NCBI GenBank assembly: GCA_963842955.1
Contig: CAWJIJ010000011.1
Span: 620,001-684,000 of the forward strand
Reading direction: 5' to 3'
Source: JARFQW01 sp963842955
GTDB lineage: Bacteria; Pseudomonadota; Gammaproteobacteria; Steroidobacterales; XN24
Length of the DNA: 64,000 nt
Shown here: piece after piece, positions 44,927 to 53,325 of the stretch
Position numbering within the stretch: position 1 is the first letter of the stretch
Layout of the letters: every line of letters begins with the position of its first letter
Notes under the pieces: model-generated
Told to the model about the DNA's origin: nothing
Seen by the model: only the letters and a program-made list of their open reading frames with translations
Database searches by the model: none
Position numbers and translations under genes: made by a program

Positions 44927-46792
44927 TCAGCGTCCACCGTCGCCGTCCTCGTCGCCGCGGCCCTCCGGCGCATCCGGGCTGTCCGCGTCCAGGCCGGTAG
45001 AGGGGGTCCGCTCTTCAGGAGACACTGGATCCTCTTCGGTGATGGCCTCCACCGTCTCCCGCGCCCCGGGCGCGGCCAGCGCAACCGCTTCCTCGGTATA
45101 GACGTGCACGTCACGCTGCGGGAAGGGAATTGACACGCCCTCGTCGTCGAAGCGCATTTTCACTTCTCTCGTGATGTACCAGTAGACATCCCAGTAGTCG
45201 TCCCGCTTGACCCACGGACGGACCACGAAATTCACCGACGACTCACCGAGTTCGTGCAGCTTCACGACCGGCGCCGGATCCTCGAGGACCTTGTCATGAT
45301 GCTTGACGATGTCTTCCAGGATCCCCTCGGCCTTCGGAATGTCGTCCGCGTAGCCAATGCCGAAGACCATGTCCACGCGGCGAATGTTCTGGGCGGTGAC
45401 GTTCTTGATGACGTCACCCCAGATCTTGCTGTTGGGAACCACCAGGGTCTGGTTGTCCACGGTCAGAATAGTCGTGTTGACCAGGCTCATGTCCTGGACT
45501 TTGCCGAACACGCCGCCGGTATCTACGAGGTCACCCACATCGAAGGGCCGGTAGAGCAAAATCATGAGCCCCGACGCGAAATTGGCCAGCGTATCCTGCA
45601 AGGCGAAACCGATAATGAAACCGGCGACACCCAGACCGGCGAGGAGGGGGCCGACGGAAATCCCCATCTGCGACAAGGCCACGAGCACGCCGAAAATCAT
45701 AATCAGGCCCCGGGTCACGGAGATGATCATCTGCCGGAGGAGCCTGGACATCTGCACACCGGAGGCATCCAGCGCCCGGGTCACCACCTTCTGACCCAGT
45801 TTCGCCAGGAAACGGAAGGCCAGGATGATGGCGACGAACAACAGCAGCTGGATTAACAGGCGCGGCCCGTTCTCCATGAACCAGTCTCCGATCCCGCCCA
45901 ACCAGTCACCGAGGAGCCCGAAGGCCACCGCCGGATTGAGCACGTCCGTGTTCACTTCGCCTGTGGCTGCGATCACCTGTTTCTTGAAATTCGGCGACGA
46001 GATGCCGAGGTCTTCCAGCAGACCGATGGCACGCTCCAGTTGACCCGCGATCTTTTTCGACCTGGCCTGCAAGAGTTTTACCTTGGCGGCCAGGTCCGCG
46101 TCGTCCGGCTTCAGGGCCAGGCTGGCCTCGGCGGCGGCAATATCGTCCCGGGTCAGTTCCAGGCCGATGGACATATTCTCGGCCCGGTCCTGGAGATCGT
46201 CGATAAGCAGTTGCCGCTCGTCGGTCGTGTCCAGGCCGAAGGACTCGCTCAGGTCGACGTTGCGCACCAAGGTCGCGTAGAAACTGTTGATCCTGCCGGC
46301 AGCATCGAAGACGCGGGCATCGGCGGCGGCCTGGTCCGCCACGCTGGCGCCGGGGTCCGCCGGCGTAACCTTCTCCCAGGTGTTGTCGATGGCGGCACGG
46401 ATCTTCGTCGGCACGGCCTTGATCACGCGCAATGCACCAGCCTCGTAATCGCCGGTGTCAACGCCTTCGGCGGAGAATTTCTGGACGTCGCTGGCGAACG
46501 CCTGGCCCTCGGCGGCAAGATCCGCCCAGGCGCCGTCGATGCGTGACTCCAGCACCCGCCGCGTCCGCTCGTCGCCCTTCTCCGCGCGGGCCTGAAGGGT
46601 CTCTATACGGGCGTCGATCTCACGGATACGCTCTACCCGGGCGTCCAGCGAGGCGACATCCTCGGCGCTCAGCGTGCCGGATTCGGGAGACGCCGCGGGA
46701 GCCTCCTGGGCGGCGACATTCGACGGCTGCAAGCCCATCGCGAAGGCCAGGCTCGTAACCAGGAGCAGGCCGGCTGCGACTCGTGACGTCAT
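44927..46792 (-). CDS. Mechanosensitive channel, MscS family (large)
   Basis: A 621-aa channel started at ATG 46792 with GGGAGGAA just upstream. A signal peptide (about 1-28) is followed by a roughly 250-residue periplasmic helical, coiled-coil domain. Membrane helices lie at about 290-400, including the pore helix VGPLLAGLGVAGFIIGFALQ and DTLANFASGLMILLYRPFDV. The soluble MscS beta and alpha/beta domains carry TTILTVDNQTLVVPNSKIWG and VSIPFPQRDVHVY. The C-terminal 60 residues are acidic and disordered. It opens under osmotic downshock. It is divergent from the DUF294 gene at 46949. Confidence 0.92.
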   Translation of the reverse strand: MTSRVAAGLLLVTSLAFAMGLQPSNVAAQEAPAASPESGTLSAEDVASLDARVERIREIDARIETLQARAEKGDERTRRVLESRIDGAWADLAAEGQAFASDVQKFSAEGVDTGDYEAGALRVIKAVPTKIRAAIDNTWEKVTPADPGASVADQAAADARVFDAAGRINSFYATLVRNVDLSESFGLDTTDERQLLIDDLQDRAENMSIGLELTRDDIAAAEASLALKPDDADLAAKVKLLQARSKKIAGQLERAIGLLEDLGISSPNFKKQVIAATGEVNTDVLNPAVAFGLLGDWLGGIGDWFMENGPRLLIQLLLFVAIILAFRFLAKLGQKVVTRALDASGVQMSRLLRQMIISVTRGLIMIFGVLVALSQMGISVGPLLAGLGVAGFIIGFALQDTLANFASGLMILLYRPFDVGDLVDTGGVFGKVQDMSLVNTTILTVDNQTLVVPNSKIWGDVIKNVTAQNIRRVDMVFGIGYADDIPKAEGILEDIVKHHDKVLEDPAPVVKLHELGESSVNFVVRPWVKRDDYWDVYWYITREVKMRFDDEGVSIPFPQRDVHVYTEEAVALAAPGARETVEAITEEDPVSPEERTPSTGLDADSPDAPEGRGDEDGDGGR

Positions 46793-46948
46793 CGAATTCC
46801 TCCCCGGACAAGCCGGATATGCAAAGTAGACCGCGGCAAACATACCGCACTGCGGCAGGGCTAGGGCACAGAACAGGGTTTTTTTGTCCCCCGGGCTAGA
46901 GGCACGGCCACAAAAGGGTGGCGGCATGCGGATGACCGGAAGACCCGG

Positions 46949-48832
46949 TTGCCACTCGACTTTGTGCGAATTGACACCTTAAACCCTTCTCGTCAGCCTG
47001 TGCCTGTGTACGCGGATTTCGACACCAACGAGCCGCCCTTCGGCCTGCTTGAGCCGGCGCTGCGCGAGCGCGCGGTGAAGGCCATGGATATCCAGTTCTT
47101 CTCCGATGGTGACGAGATCATCCCCGCCGGGGTCGAGACCACCAGCCTGTACATTGTCGACAAGGGCCTGGTCGAGGAACAGGACCCGGCATCGGACTCG
47201 CCCACCGCACCGGTCGCCCACTATCGCAGCGGCGAACTGTTCGGTTCGCTGGCCCTGCTTCGCGGCCGCTCCCGGCATCGTTACGTGGCCCGGGAGGACA
47301 CCCTGTGTCACGCCCTGCCCAAGAAGGTGTTCCAGGAGCTGGTGTTCTCCTCGGTTGCCTTCGGAGAGTTTTTCCACCAGGACCTGGCCACCAAGACCAA
47401 GCTGGTGGCCCAGAGCGGCGCCTACCGGGACCTGGTCAACTTCAACATGGCCCGGGTGGACGAGGCGAGCATGCGTTCGGCGGTGGTCGTGGACGGCCAG
47501 GCCAGCGTTCGCGATGTGGTCTCCACCATGCACGACGCCGGCTGCGACTGCGTCCTGGTACGCGACGGCGAGCGCTACGGCATGCTCACGCGCACGGACA
47601 TGCTGGAAGCGGTCGCCCTGGAAGGCCTGGGGACCGACGCGCCGGTTTCTCCCATGGCCACGTGGAATCTGCTGAGCATCGAGCGGGGCGGATTCCTGTT
47701 CGAGGCGCTGATCCGGATGACCCGGCACGGAATCGAGCGGCTGGTGGTACTCGAGGGCGAGAGACCGGCAGGCCTCGTGGAAATGACCGACATTCTCGGA
47801 TTCCTCTCCAGCCACAGCCATGTCCTGGCCCTGCGGGTGGATCGGGCGCAGAGCTTCGAGGAACTGGCCACGGCATCGACCGGACTGCCGGACCTGGCCC
47901 GCTCGCTGTTCGCGCAGAAAGTTGGCGTGCGTTTCATCATGGACCTCCTCGCCGAACTCCACCGGCGCATTCTCTCGCGCAACTTCGAGCTGATCGTCCC
48001 GCCCCATGTGCTCGGGGAAAGCTGCCTGCTCGTGGCCGGTTCCGAAGGCCGGGGAGAACAGGTCATGCGCACCGATCAGAACAACGCGCTGATCGTGGAG
48101 CCCGGCACCGAATGGCGGGACCGCGACGAGCACCTGCAGCTGTTCGCCGAGCGCACCCGTCAGCTCGGCTATCCGCCGTCGGCTTGCGGGATGATGGTAA
48201 GCAACCCTGACTGGGTGCTGGATACCGACGACTGGAGCGGCCGACTCACGGACTGGTGCCGGCTGGAAAACGACGAGGCGGTTACCTGTCTCTCGTCGTT
48301 CCTGGACGCCACACCGCTGGCCGGGCGCCGGAGCTTGTTCGACACCCTCAGGGACCGACTGGACAAAGCCCTGCCCCGGGACCGGGAAACTCTGGCTACT
48401 CTCGCGCTGCCCGCCAAGGCCGTCGGCGATCCGCCGCCGTTCTTCGAGGCCGGCGATACCACCGGCCGGGAAATCGACGTCAAGCACTACGGCATCTTTC
48501 CGATCGTTCACGGCGCCCGGACCATTGCCCTGGAAGACCGTCTTGAGGCCTCCAATACCTTTCGCCGTCTCAAGGCCCTCGGCGAATCCGGACAGCTGGA
48601 CAGCCAGATGGCCCGGGACCTGATCGAGGCTTTCTCCGTGCTGATCCAGCTGCGGCTCGGCCAGCAGCTCTTGCGCATCGAGGAATACGGCAACACGGCC
48701 ATTCCGCCGGAGCTGGCGAACATGGTAAACACGAGCAATTTGCCCCACGGCGAGCTGACTCTCCTCAGGGAAGCCCTGCGCACCGTGCGGGACTTCCGCC
48801 AGCACCTGGGCGCACGTTACGCGCTGCCGTAA
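46949..48832 (+). CDS. DUF294 nucleotidyltransferase-like protein with cNMP and CBS domains (copy 1)
   Basis: About 627 aa. A cyclic-nucleotide-binding-like domain (about 30-130, IPAGVETTSLYIVDKGLVEE), two CBS domains (about 165-295) and a DUF294 nucleotidyltransferase-like domain (GSEGRGEQVMRTDQNNALIV) are followed by a substrate-binding helical domain. This is the GlnD-like signalling architecture often linked to acetate transport loci. The start is uncertain: TTG 46949 has GGAAG 8 nt upstream, while GTG at 46964 or 47000 would fit the paralogue's N-terminus better. It is paralogous to the gene at 50050-51834 and reads toward it. Confidence 0.85.
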   Translation: MPLDFVRIDTLNPSRQPVPVYADFDTNEPPFGLLEPALRERAVKAMDIQFFSDGDEIIPAGVETTSLYIVDKGLVEEQDPASDSPTAPVAHYRSGELFGSLALLRGRSRHRYVAREDTLCHALPKKVFQELVFSSVAFGEFFHQDLATKTKLVAQSGAYRDLVNFNMARVDEASMRSAVVVDGQASVRDVVSTMHDAGCDCVLVRDGERYGMLTRTDMLEAVALEGLGTDAPVSPMATWNLLSIERGGFLFEALIRMTRHGIERLVVLEGERPAGLVEMTDILGFLSSHSHVLALRVDRAQSFEELATASTGLPDLARSLFAQKVGVRFIMDLLAELHRRILSRNFELIVPPHVLGESCLLVAGSEGRGEQVMRTDQNNALIVEPGTEWRDRDEHLQLFAERTRQLGYPPSACGMMVSNPDWVLDTDDWSGRLTDWCRLENDEAVTCLSSFLDATPLAGRRSLFDTLRDRLDKALPRDRETLATLALPAKAVGDPPPFFEAGDTTGREIDVKHYGIFPIVHGARTIALEDRLEASNTFRRLKALGESGQLDSQMARDLIEAFSVLIQLRLGQQLLRIEEYGNTAIPPELANMVNTSNLPHGELTLLREALRTVRDFRQHLGARYALP

Positions 48833-48850
48833 GCCCGGGACAAGGTTCTG

Positions 48851-49426
48851 CTAGGAAGGGGACTCACCTTTTGCGCGGGCCAGCACCGCCCGGCGCAGCG
48901 CCTTCAGGTTGCACCCGAACAGCTCCAGGGCAAGGTCCCGAATCCCGGGGTCCACGTCGGCCCGGCGAATGTCCTGCTCCGGGTGGAGCAGACGGAAAAT
49001 CGGCGGCATACGGCCGGCCAGGTGCACCATGCCGCCGTCGTAGTCATCGGCCAGGTACCGGACCCGGCCGATCCCGGACAGCTTGATCCGCGACAGGCAC
49101 ATCGGACACGGCTCAAGGCTGACCATGAGCGTCAGCGTGGACGGCACGAGTTGGGAATGCTCGGCCTCCAGTTCCCCCAGGGCCATCATTTCGGCGTGGC
49201 CGTCGGAGCGGAACTGCGGTCGGATGAACCGGCTTCCGGCCCGCAGCACGACCTTGCCGCGGGTATCGAGGATCACCGCCCCCACGCCGTAGTTGCCGTT
49301 ACGCAGGGCGGCGACCGCCTCCTCCAGCACCAGCCGGCCGGCGGGATCGTCGGCATACCGCGACGGTCCCTGGCCGAGATTGGCGACCCGCTCGGCCAGC
49401 TCGTCGATGCCGGGGCTCTTCTTCAT
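48851..49426 (-). CDS. Cytidine/deoxycytidylate deaminase-family protein
   Basis: A 191-aa zinc-dependent deaminase. His77-Ala-Glu79 (DGHAEMMAL) and EPCPMC with Cys107 and Cys110 form the zinc site and proton shuttle. The helix LVLEEAVAALRNGNYGVGAV and the VLRAGSRFI strand precede them. The family covers guanine, cytosine and tRNA-adenosine deaminases; the extended C-terminus (about 125-191) does not match TadA, so a nucleobase or nucleoside substrate is more likely. It overlaps the exonuclease stop by ATGA (49423-49426), so the two are coupled. Confidence 0.85.
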   Translation of the reverse strand: MKKSPGIDELAERVANLGQGPSRYADDPAGRLVLEEAVAALRNGNYGVGAVILDTRGKVVLRAGSRFIRPQFRSDGHAEMMALGELEAEHSQLVPSTLTLMVSLEPCPMCLSRIKLSGIGRVRYLADDYDGGMVHLAGRMPPIFRLLHPEQDIRRADVDPGIRDLALELFGCNLKALRRAVLARAKGESPS

Positions 49427-50040
49427 GCCGGCCGCTTGCCGTGTTTCAGGCGCACGTAGACGGCCGCGACGAAAACCGCATCGGTCAGGGCCGTGTGCCG
49501 TCCCCGGGGCGGCGGCAGACCCACGCTGGCCGAGATGGTTTCCAGCCGCAGATCCGCGTCCTGACCCTCCCTTACACCGCAGCGGGACAGGTACAGCTCG
49601 GAGAGCTCGAGCCGCTTGTTGGGCAGGCGAAAACCGAAACGCGGCTTGATGTGCCGGTCGAGCACCTTTGCGTCGAAGCGGACGTTGTAGCCGAGGATCG
49701 GCCGGTTGCCGACGAAATCGAGCACCTGCTCCAGCACCTCGTCCATGGGCAGCCCGTCGGCCAGATCCTGGCGCCGCAGCCGATGCACCCGGATCGCCCC
49801 GTGTTCGATTTCACTCTCGGGAACCGCCTTGATGTCCAGCGCCTCGCTGGTAAGGATGCGCTGGCCGTTGATCGGCACCGCCGCGACCGAGAGGATGCCG
49901 GCGTTCGATGGATCCGGCCCGGTGGTCTCACAGTCCAGTGAGACCACCTCGTCGCCGGTGTAAGACTCGAACAGATCGGCCCAGCGGCCTCCTTTGTGGC
50001 GCCTTCGGTCCAGCGCGACCCGCAGCGGCTTCAGCGGCAT
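49423..50040 (-). CDS. 3'-5' exonuclease, DnaQ-like (DEDDh)
   Basis: A 205-aa protein with all DEDDh motifs: ExoI VVSLDCETTGPD, ExoII GYNVRFDAKVLDRHI, ExoIII RHTALTDAVFVAAVY (His and Asp). It is soluble and lacks polymerase-binding segments of DnaQ. In related bacteria a DnaQ-like exonuclease of this type regularly sits directly after a DUF294 gene in acetate symporter loci, as here (gap of 9 nt); its role in that setting is not known. Confidence 0.92.
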   Translation of the reverse strand: MPLKPLRVALDRRRHKGGRWADLFESYTGDEVVSLDCETTGPDPSNAGILSVAAVPINGQRILTSEALDIKAVPESEIEHGAIRVHRLRRQDLADGLPMDEVLEQVLDFVGNRPILGYNVRFDAKVLDRHIKPRFGFRLPNKRLELSELYLSRCGVREGQDADLRLETISASVGLPPPRGRHTALTDAVFVAAVYVRLKHGKRPA

Positions 50041-50049
50041 CCCGTGCTC

Positions 50050-51834
50050 CTAGATCTCCAGGTGGTACTTCCTCGCCAGCCGGGCCTGGAAGGCCTTGAC
50101 CGTGCGCAATGCCCGGCGGAGCTGCTCCCGCTCCATGCGCCGCAGCGCGGCCGGCCGAATGATGTTGGTGGGCTTCTCTCCGGCGGCGATGGCCTCCATC
50201 TGCTGGCGCAGCCGGTAGAGCATGAAAATCTCCAGGGCCGCCTTCAGGTCCTCGCCGCCGGGGGCGTCCATATCGCCCCGGGCCACCAGGGCATCGACGC
50301 GCCGGAACGTATTGGTCTCGTGGATCGCCGCATCCAGCGCCATGCTCCGGACCCCGTGAACGAGGGGAAAGATGCCGCCCTTCTTGATATCCACGCCCTC
50401 ATCGGCCTTGCGGATACCCCCGAAAAATCCCAGCGGTACCTGGAAGCGCAACACCGGATGGGCAAAGGAGGGAATGAATCCGACACTCTTGTGGATGCGT
50501 TTCAAAAACCAGTCCTCCAGGGTCTCGAACAGCTGCCGGTTGCCTGCCACCGGATGGGCGTCCGAGAACACCGTAAGGTCCAGCATCGCGTCGCCGTCGC
50601 GGTGCCGCAGCCAGTTGTCGATCCGCGCCTGCCACTCCGAGACGGTCATCACCCACTTGGGATTGCTCACCATGTAATTACCCGGGCACGGCGGATAGCC
50701 CAGCCGGCCGAGTTCGTGGGAAAACCGGTTCATCGCCTCCTGGCATTCCGGCCAGTCCATGTCGTCGGCGACAATCAGTGCATTGTCCTGGTCGGTCTTG
50801 AGAATCTGCTCACCGCGGCCTTCGCTGCCCATCACGATCAGGCAGGCCTGGCCGTGCATCTCCTTCGGGACGACCAGGGCGAAGAGCCGGGCCATGATTC
50901 GCTCGTTGAGGGCCGACAGAAGGTCCAGGACCAGGGTGATGTCCACGCCCCGGTCCACGAGCATGCGGGTCAGGTCCACCATGCCGGCGGCGGCGGTTTC
51001 CAGTTCCGCCACGCTCTCGGCCCGCTCGATCCGTATGCCGAGAGACGCCGACTGGGTGGAGAACAGGCTCAGAATGTCGGTCTGCTCCAAAAGACCGATC
51101 AGCTCACCCTCCTCGAATACGGGTACTCGCTCGATGTGATGGCGGGTCAGCCGAACCAGCACGTCGAACAGAAAATCATCCGGCGAGGCACTGACCAGGT
51201 CCCAGGTGGCGACATCCTTAAGCGGCTGCGAAAGACCCGTTGCGCTGGTGACCGCCTTCAGCAGGTCGGTCCCGGTGACCATGCCATAGCGTCCGTCCTC
51301 AGTAACCAGGAGGCAATCGCCATTGCGTTCCTGGAGCGTGGTCACTCCCTCGGTTGCCGGCGTGTTGGCGGCCAGCACGATGGGTTTGCGGACCAGCGCG
51401 TCCCGGACGCGGGCCATGGTGAAGGCGTCGCCGGCAGGCAGGCCGGCCCGCATGCGGGACAGGGGCGGCCGTTTCTCCGCCAGCGCGTGCCGGAATTTTG
51501 TATTCCGGTGCAGCAGCCAGTCCACGGTGTCCCGGGCCAGCACCACGCAGACGGTTTCCCGGGCTGCAGTAAAAACACGGTCCCGGTCACCCCGCATCAG
51601 GTCCCGGCCTTCGACCAGATCGTCGGGGCCGAAATGGCGCTGCGTGCCATCTGGCGATTCGGCCTGGACAGTACCCCGCAGGATCAGGAACAGTTCCTCC
51701 CAGCGCTCGCCCGCGGCTTTGAGCACGTCGCCCTCGGCAAAACTGGCTACGCCAAGGCGGTCGCGCACGATGCCCAGCTCCTTTTCGGTTAGAGCGGCAA
51801 AGGGCGTGTTGGAGAAATCCAGCAGTCCGGTCAT
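50050..51834 (-). CDS. DUF294 nucleotidyltransferase-like protein with cNMP and CBS domains (copy 2)
   Basis: A 594-aa protein with the same domain order as copy 1: cNMP-like domain (about 20-125, WEELFLILRGTVQAE), CBS pair (about 150-270, VFEEGELIGLLEQTDILSLF), DUF294 nucleotidyltransferase-like core (VMGSEGRGEQILKTDQDNAL) and C-terminal substrate-binding helices. The GSEGRGEQ and TDQDNAL residues correspond to the nucleotidyltransferase metal site. It is the first gene of a minus-strand operon with the exonuclease and the deaminase. It starts at ATG 51834 without a strong ribosome site. Confidence 0.9.
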   Translation of the reverse strand: MTGLLDFSNTPFAALTEKELGIVRDRLGVASFAEGDVLKAAGERWEELFLILRGTVQAESPDGTQRHFGPDDLVEGRDLMRGDRDRVFTAARETVCVVLARDTVDWLLHRNTKFRHALAEKRPPLSRMRAGLPAGDAFTMARVRDALVRKPIVLAANTPATEGVTTLQERNGDCLLVTEDGRYGMVTGTDLLKAVTSATGLSQPLKDVATWDLVSASPDDFLFDVLVRLTRHHIERVPVFEEGELIGLLEQTDILSLFSTQSASLGIRIERAESVAELETAAAGMVDLTRMLVDRGVDITLVLDLLSALNERIMARLFALVVPKEMHGQACLIVMGSEGRGEQILKTDQDNALIVADDMDWPECQEAMNRFSHELGRLGYPPCPGNYMVSNPKWVMTVSEWQARIDNWLRHRDGDAMLDLTVFSDAHPVAGNRQLFETLEDWFLKRIHKSVGFIPSFAHPVLRFQVPLGFFGGIRKADEGVDIKKGGIFPLVHGVRSMALDAAIHETNTFRRVDALVARGDMDAPGGEDLKAALEIFMLYRLRQQMEAIAAGEKPTNIIRPAALRRMEREQLRRALRTVKAFQARLARKYHLEI

Positions 51835-51863
51835 GGCCGCACGATAGCGTGGGAGCGGTGGGG

Positions 51864-51898
51864 AAAAAAGAGCGGGGCCGGCAATAAGCCGGCCCCGC
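51864..51898 (-). terminator. Rho-independent terminator of the porin gene
   Basis: On the minus strand a 10-bp stem (CGGGGCCGGC, 51888-51897 with 51873-51882) and a 5-nt loop are followed by a T-run (51864-51869). It lies about 45 nt after the porin stop. Confidence 0.88.
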
Positions 51899-51943
51899 GG
51901 GTTGGTTCAGCCCCGATCCGAAGACCGGAACCGGATCTCTCGA

Positions 51944-53125
51944 TCAGAGGTTGTAACGGGCGCCGAACTGCACGCGGGTCAGATCGCCGTCATCGCCGTT
52001 CTCGACTTCCCGCTCCCCGTAGCGAAGCTCGAGGCCGAGGTCGATGCCCGGAACCGGCGAGTAGATCAGGTTGCCACTGACGCTGTAGGCCTTCTTGGTG
52101 GCTCCGCCGATGTCACCGCTGTTGTCCGCCTCGGCGATGCTGCCCACGAAGCTCGAACGCCAGTTGGAGTTCCAGACCAGGCGCAGCGCGCCAAAGGCCC
52201 CGTAGCTCTCCAGCGCGTCGATGTTGCCGCTGGCATCCGACTCCGCGCCGTTGAACAGGTTCAGGCCCATGTAGCGGCCCATCCCTTCGCCGAAGCTGCC
52301 CATGAAGCGGAAATCGCTGCCCTTGTCACCGATCGGAATCTTGCCGGACAGGCTGATACCGTAGCCGACGTCGTCGTCGTCGATCCCAGAGCCCGCATCG
52401 TCCTGGATCTTGAGCTGGCGCACCAGGCCTGCTGCCCAGAAGTCGCCGAAACCAGTCTTAAGGATGTACCGGGCCGCCAGGTCGGGGACGTTGTTGTCGT
52501 CAGCGTCGATGCGGCCGCTGGTCCCAAAGTTGGTCACCGTGGTCTCGGGATTCTCCAGCGCGATGGCGAAGTTGCCGGTCGTGTAGCGAACCTGCGCCTG
52601 GCGAACGAAGATCGTGGAATCCGACGCACCGACGAAGTCCACCGTGTCCGGCAGCGCGCTCACGTTCTGGAACGTGCTCCAGGTCTGGCCGAACAGGAAC
52701 TTGTCGTACGTGAAGAATGCGTGACGCATGCGCGGGTTGTAGGAGTTGGATACCCGCTCGTTGCCGCCCGGGCTGACCATGAAGTCAAACTCGAAGCGGG
52801 AGGTGACTTTCTTGCCGCCCACGTCGGCTTCGGTCGCGAAGAAGAAGCGGGACTGCTGGGCATGGGCGTCGAGAACGGCATCGTTGTCGTCTCCGCCGAC
52901 CGGGGTCGTGGAGGGAACATACCAGTCACGGCCGATGCTGTTACTGGCGGGATTCCCGTCACTGTAGTCCGAATACAACACATCTAACTTGATGTATCCG
53001 CCGTAGCTCAGCTTGAAGCTGCCGGCATCCCAGGACCCGGCCGCGAGGGCGCCGCTGGAGGTGCCGAGGAGGGCGCCCGCTGCGACGGGGAGGAGCGCAA
53101 GACGGATGGCTTTTCTTATCAACAT
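51944..53125 (-). CDS. DcaP-like outer-membrane porin
   Basis: A 393-aa protein with a Sec signal peptide (about 1-29, GTSSGALAAGS). The mature part is a beta-barrel with alternating hydrophobic and polar strands (LSYGGYIKLDVLYSDYSDGN, FFFATEADVGGKKVTSRFEF, FGQTWSTFQNVSALPDTVDF). The ending LTRVQFGARYNL fits an outer-membrane barrel. It matches the DcaP family of trimeric porins for organic acids. It is divergent from acs, with a 200-bp shared control region, so it may admit acetate or other acids. Confidence 0.85.
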   Translation of the reverse strand: MLIRKAIRLALLPVAAGALLGTSSGALAAGSWDAGSFKLSYGGYIKLDVLYSDYSDGNPASNSIGRDWYVPSTTPVGGDDNDAVLDAHAQQSRFFFATEADVGGKKVTSRFEFDFMVSPGGNERVSNSYNPRMRHAFFTYDKFLFGQTWSTFQNVSALPDTVDFVGASDSTIFVRQAQVRYTTGNFAIALENPETTVTNFGTSGRIDADDNNVPDLAARYILKTGFGDFWAAGLVRQLKIQDDAGSGIDDDDVGYGISLSGKIPIGDKGSDFRFMGSFGEGMGRYMGLNLFNGAESDASGNIDALESYGAFGALRLVWNSNWRSSFVGSIAEADNSGDIGGATKKAYSVSGNLIYSPVPGIDLGLELRYGEREVENGDDGDLTRVQFGARYNL

Positions 53126-53200
53126 GGCTATGTCTCCCTGTGTTTGGAAGCCACTGGCCCGGACTATGAACCCCCTTGTAGCGCCTTGGTATTAGTCAAT

Positions 53201-53276
53201 GGTCTAAGGCGGAAACCTTCGTTCCTCCGAAGGTCTAATGGCTCGAAAGGACCGCTGGCGCAAGACTCTCTTGCGC
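53201..53276. promoter_or_regulatory. Palindromic elements in the acs/porin divergent control region
   Basis: Three signals sit in the gap 53126-53325. A 7-bp inverted repeat, ACCTTCG and CGAAGGT with 6 nt between, covers 53215-53234. The heptamer GGTCTAA occurs as a direct repeat at 53201-53207 and 53232-53238, overlapping its right edge. A perfect 8-bp inverted repeat, GCGCAAGA/TCTTGCGC with a 3-nt centre, covers 53258-53276. The first two may be the site for the LuxR-type regulator encoded after acs; the third could be an operator or a leader hairpin. Assignment is inference. Confidence 0.45.
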
Positions 53277-53325
53277 GAGCGTCAAAATCCCGTGAATTCA
53301 ACCCAAGATTTGGAGGGACTCGGCC

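Noticed and set aside
46979..48805. 608-codon frame antisense to DUF294 copy 1
   Set aside because: The plus strand shows complete cNMP, CBS and nucleotidyltransferase motifs; the antisense frame shows none.
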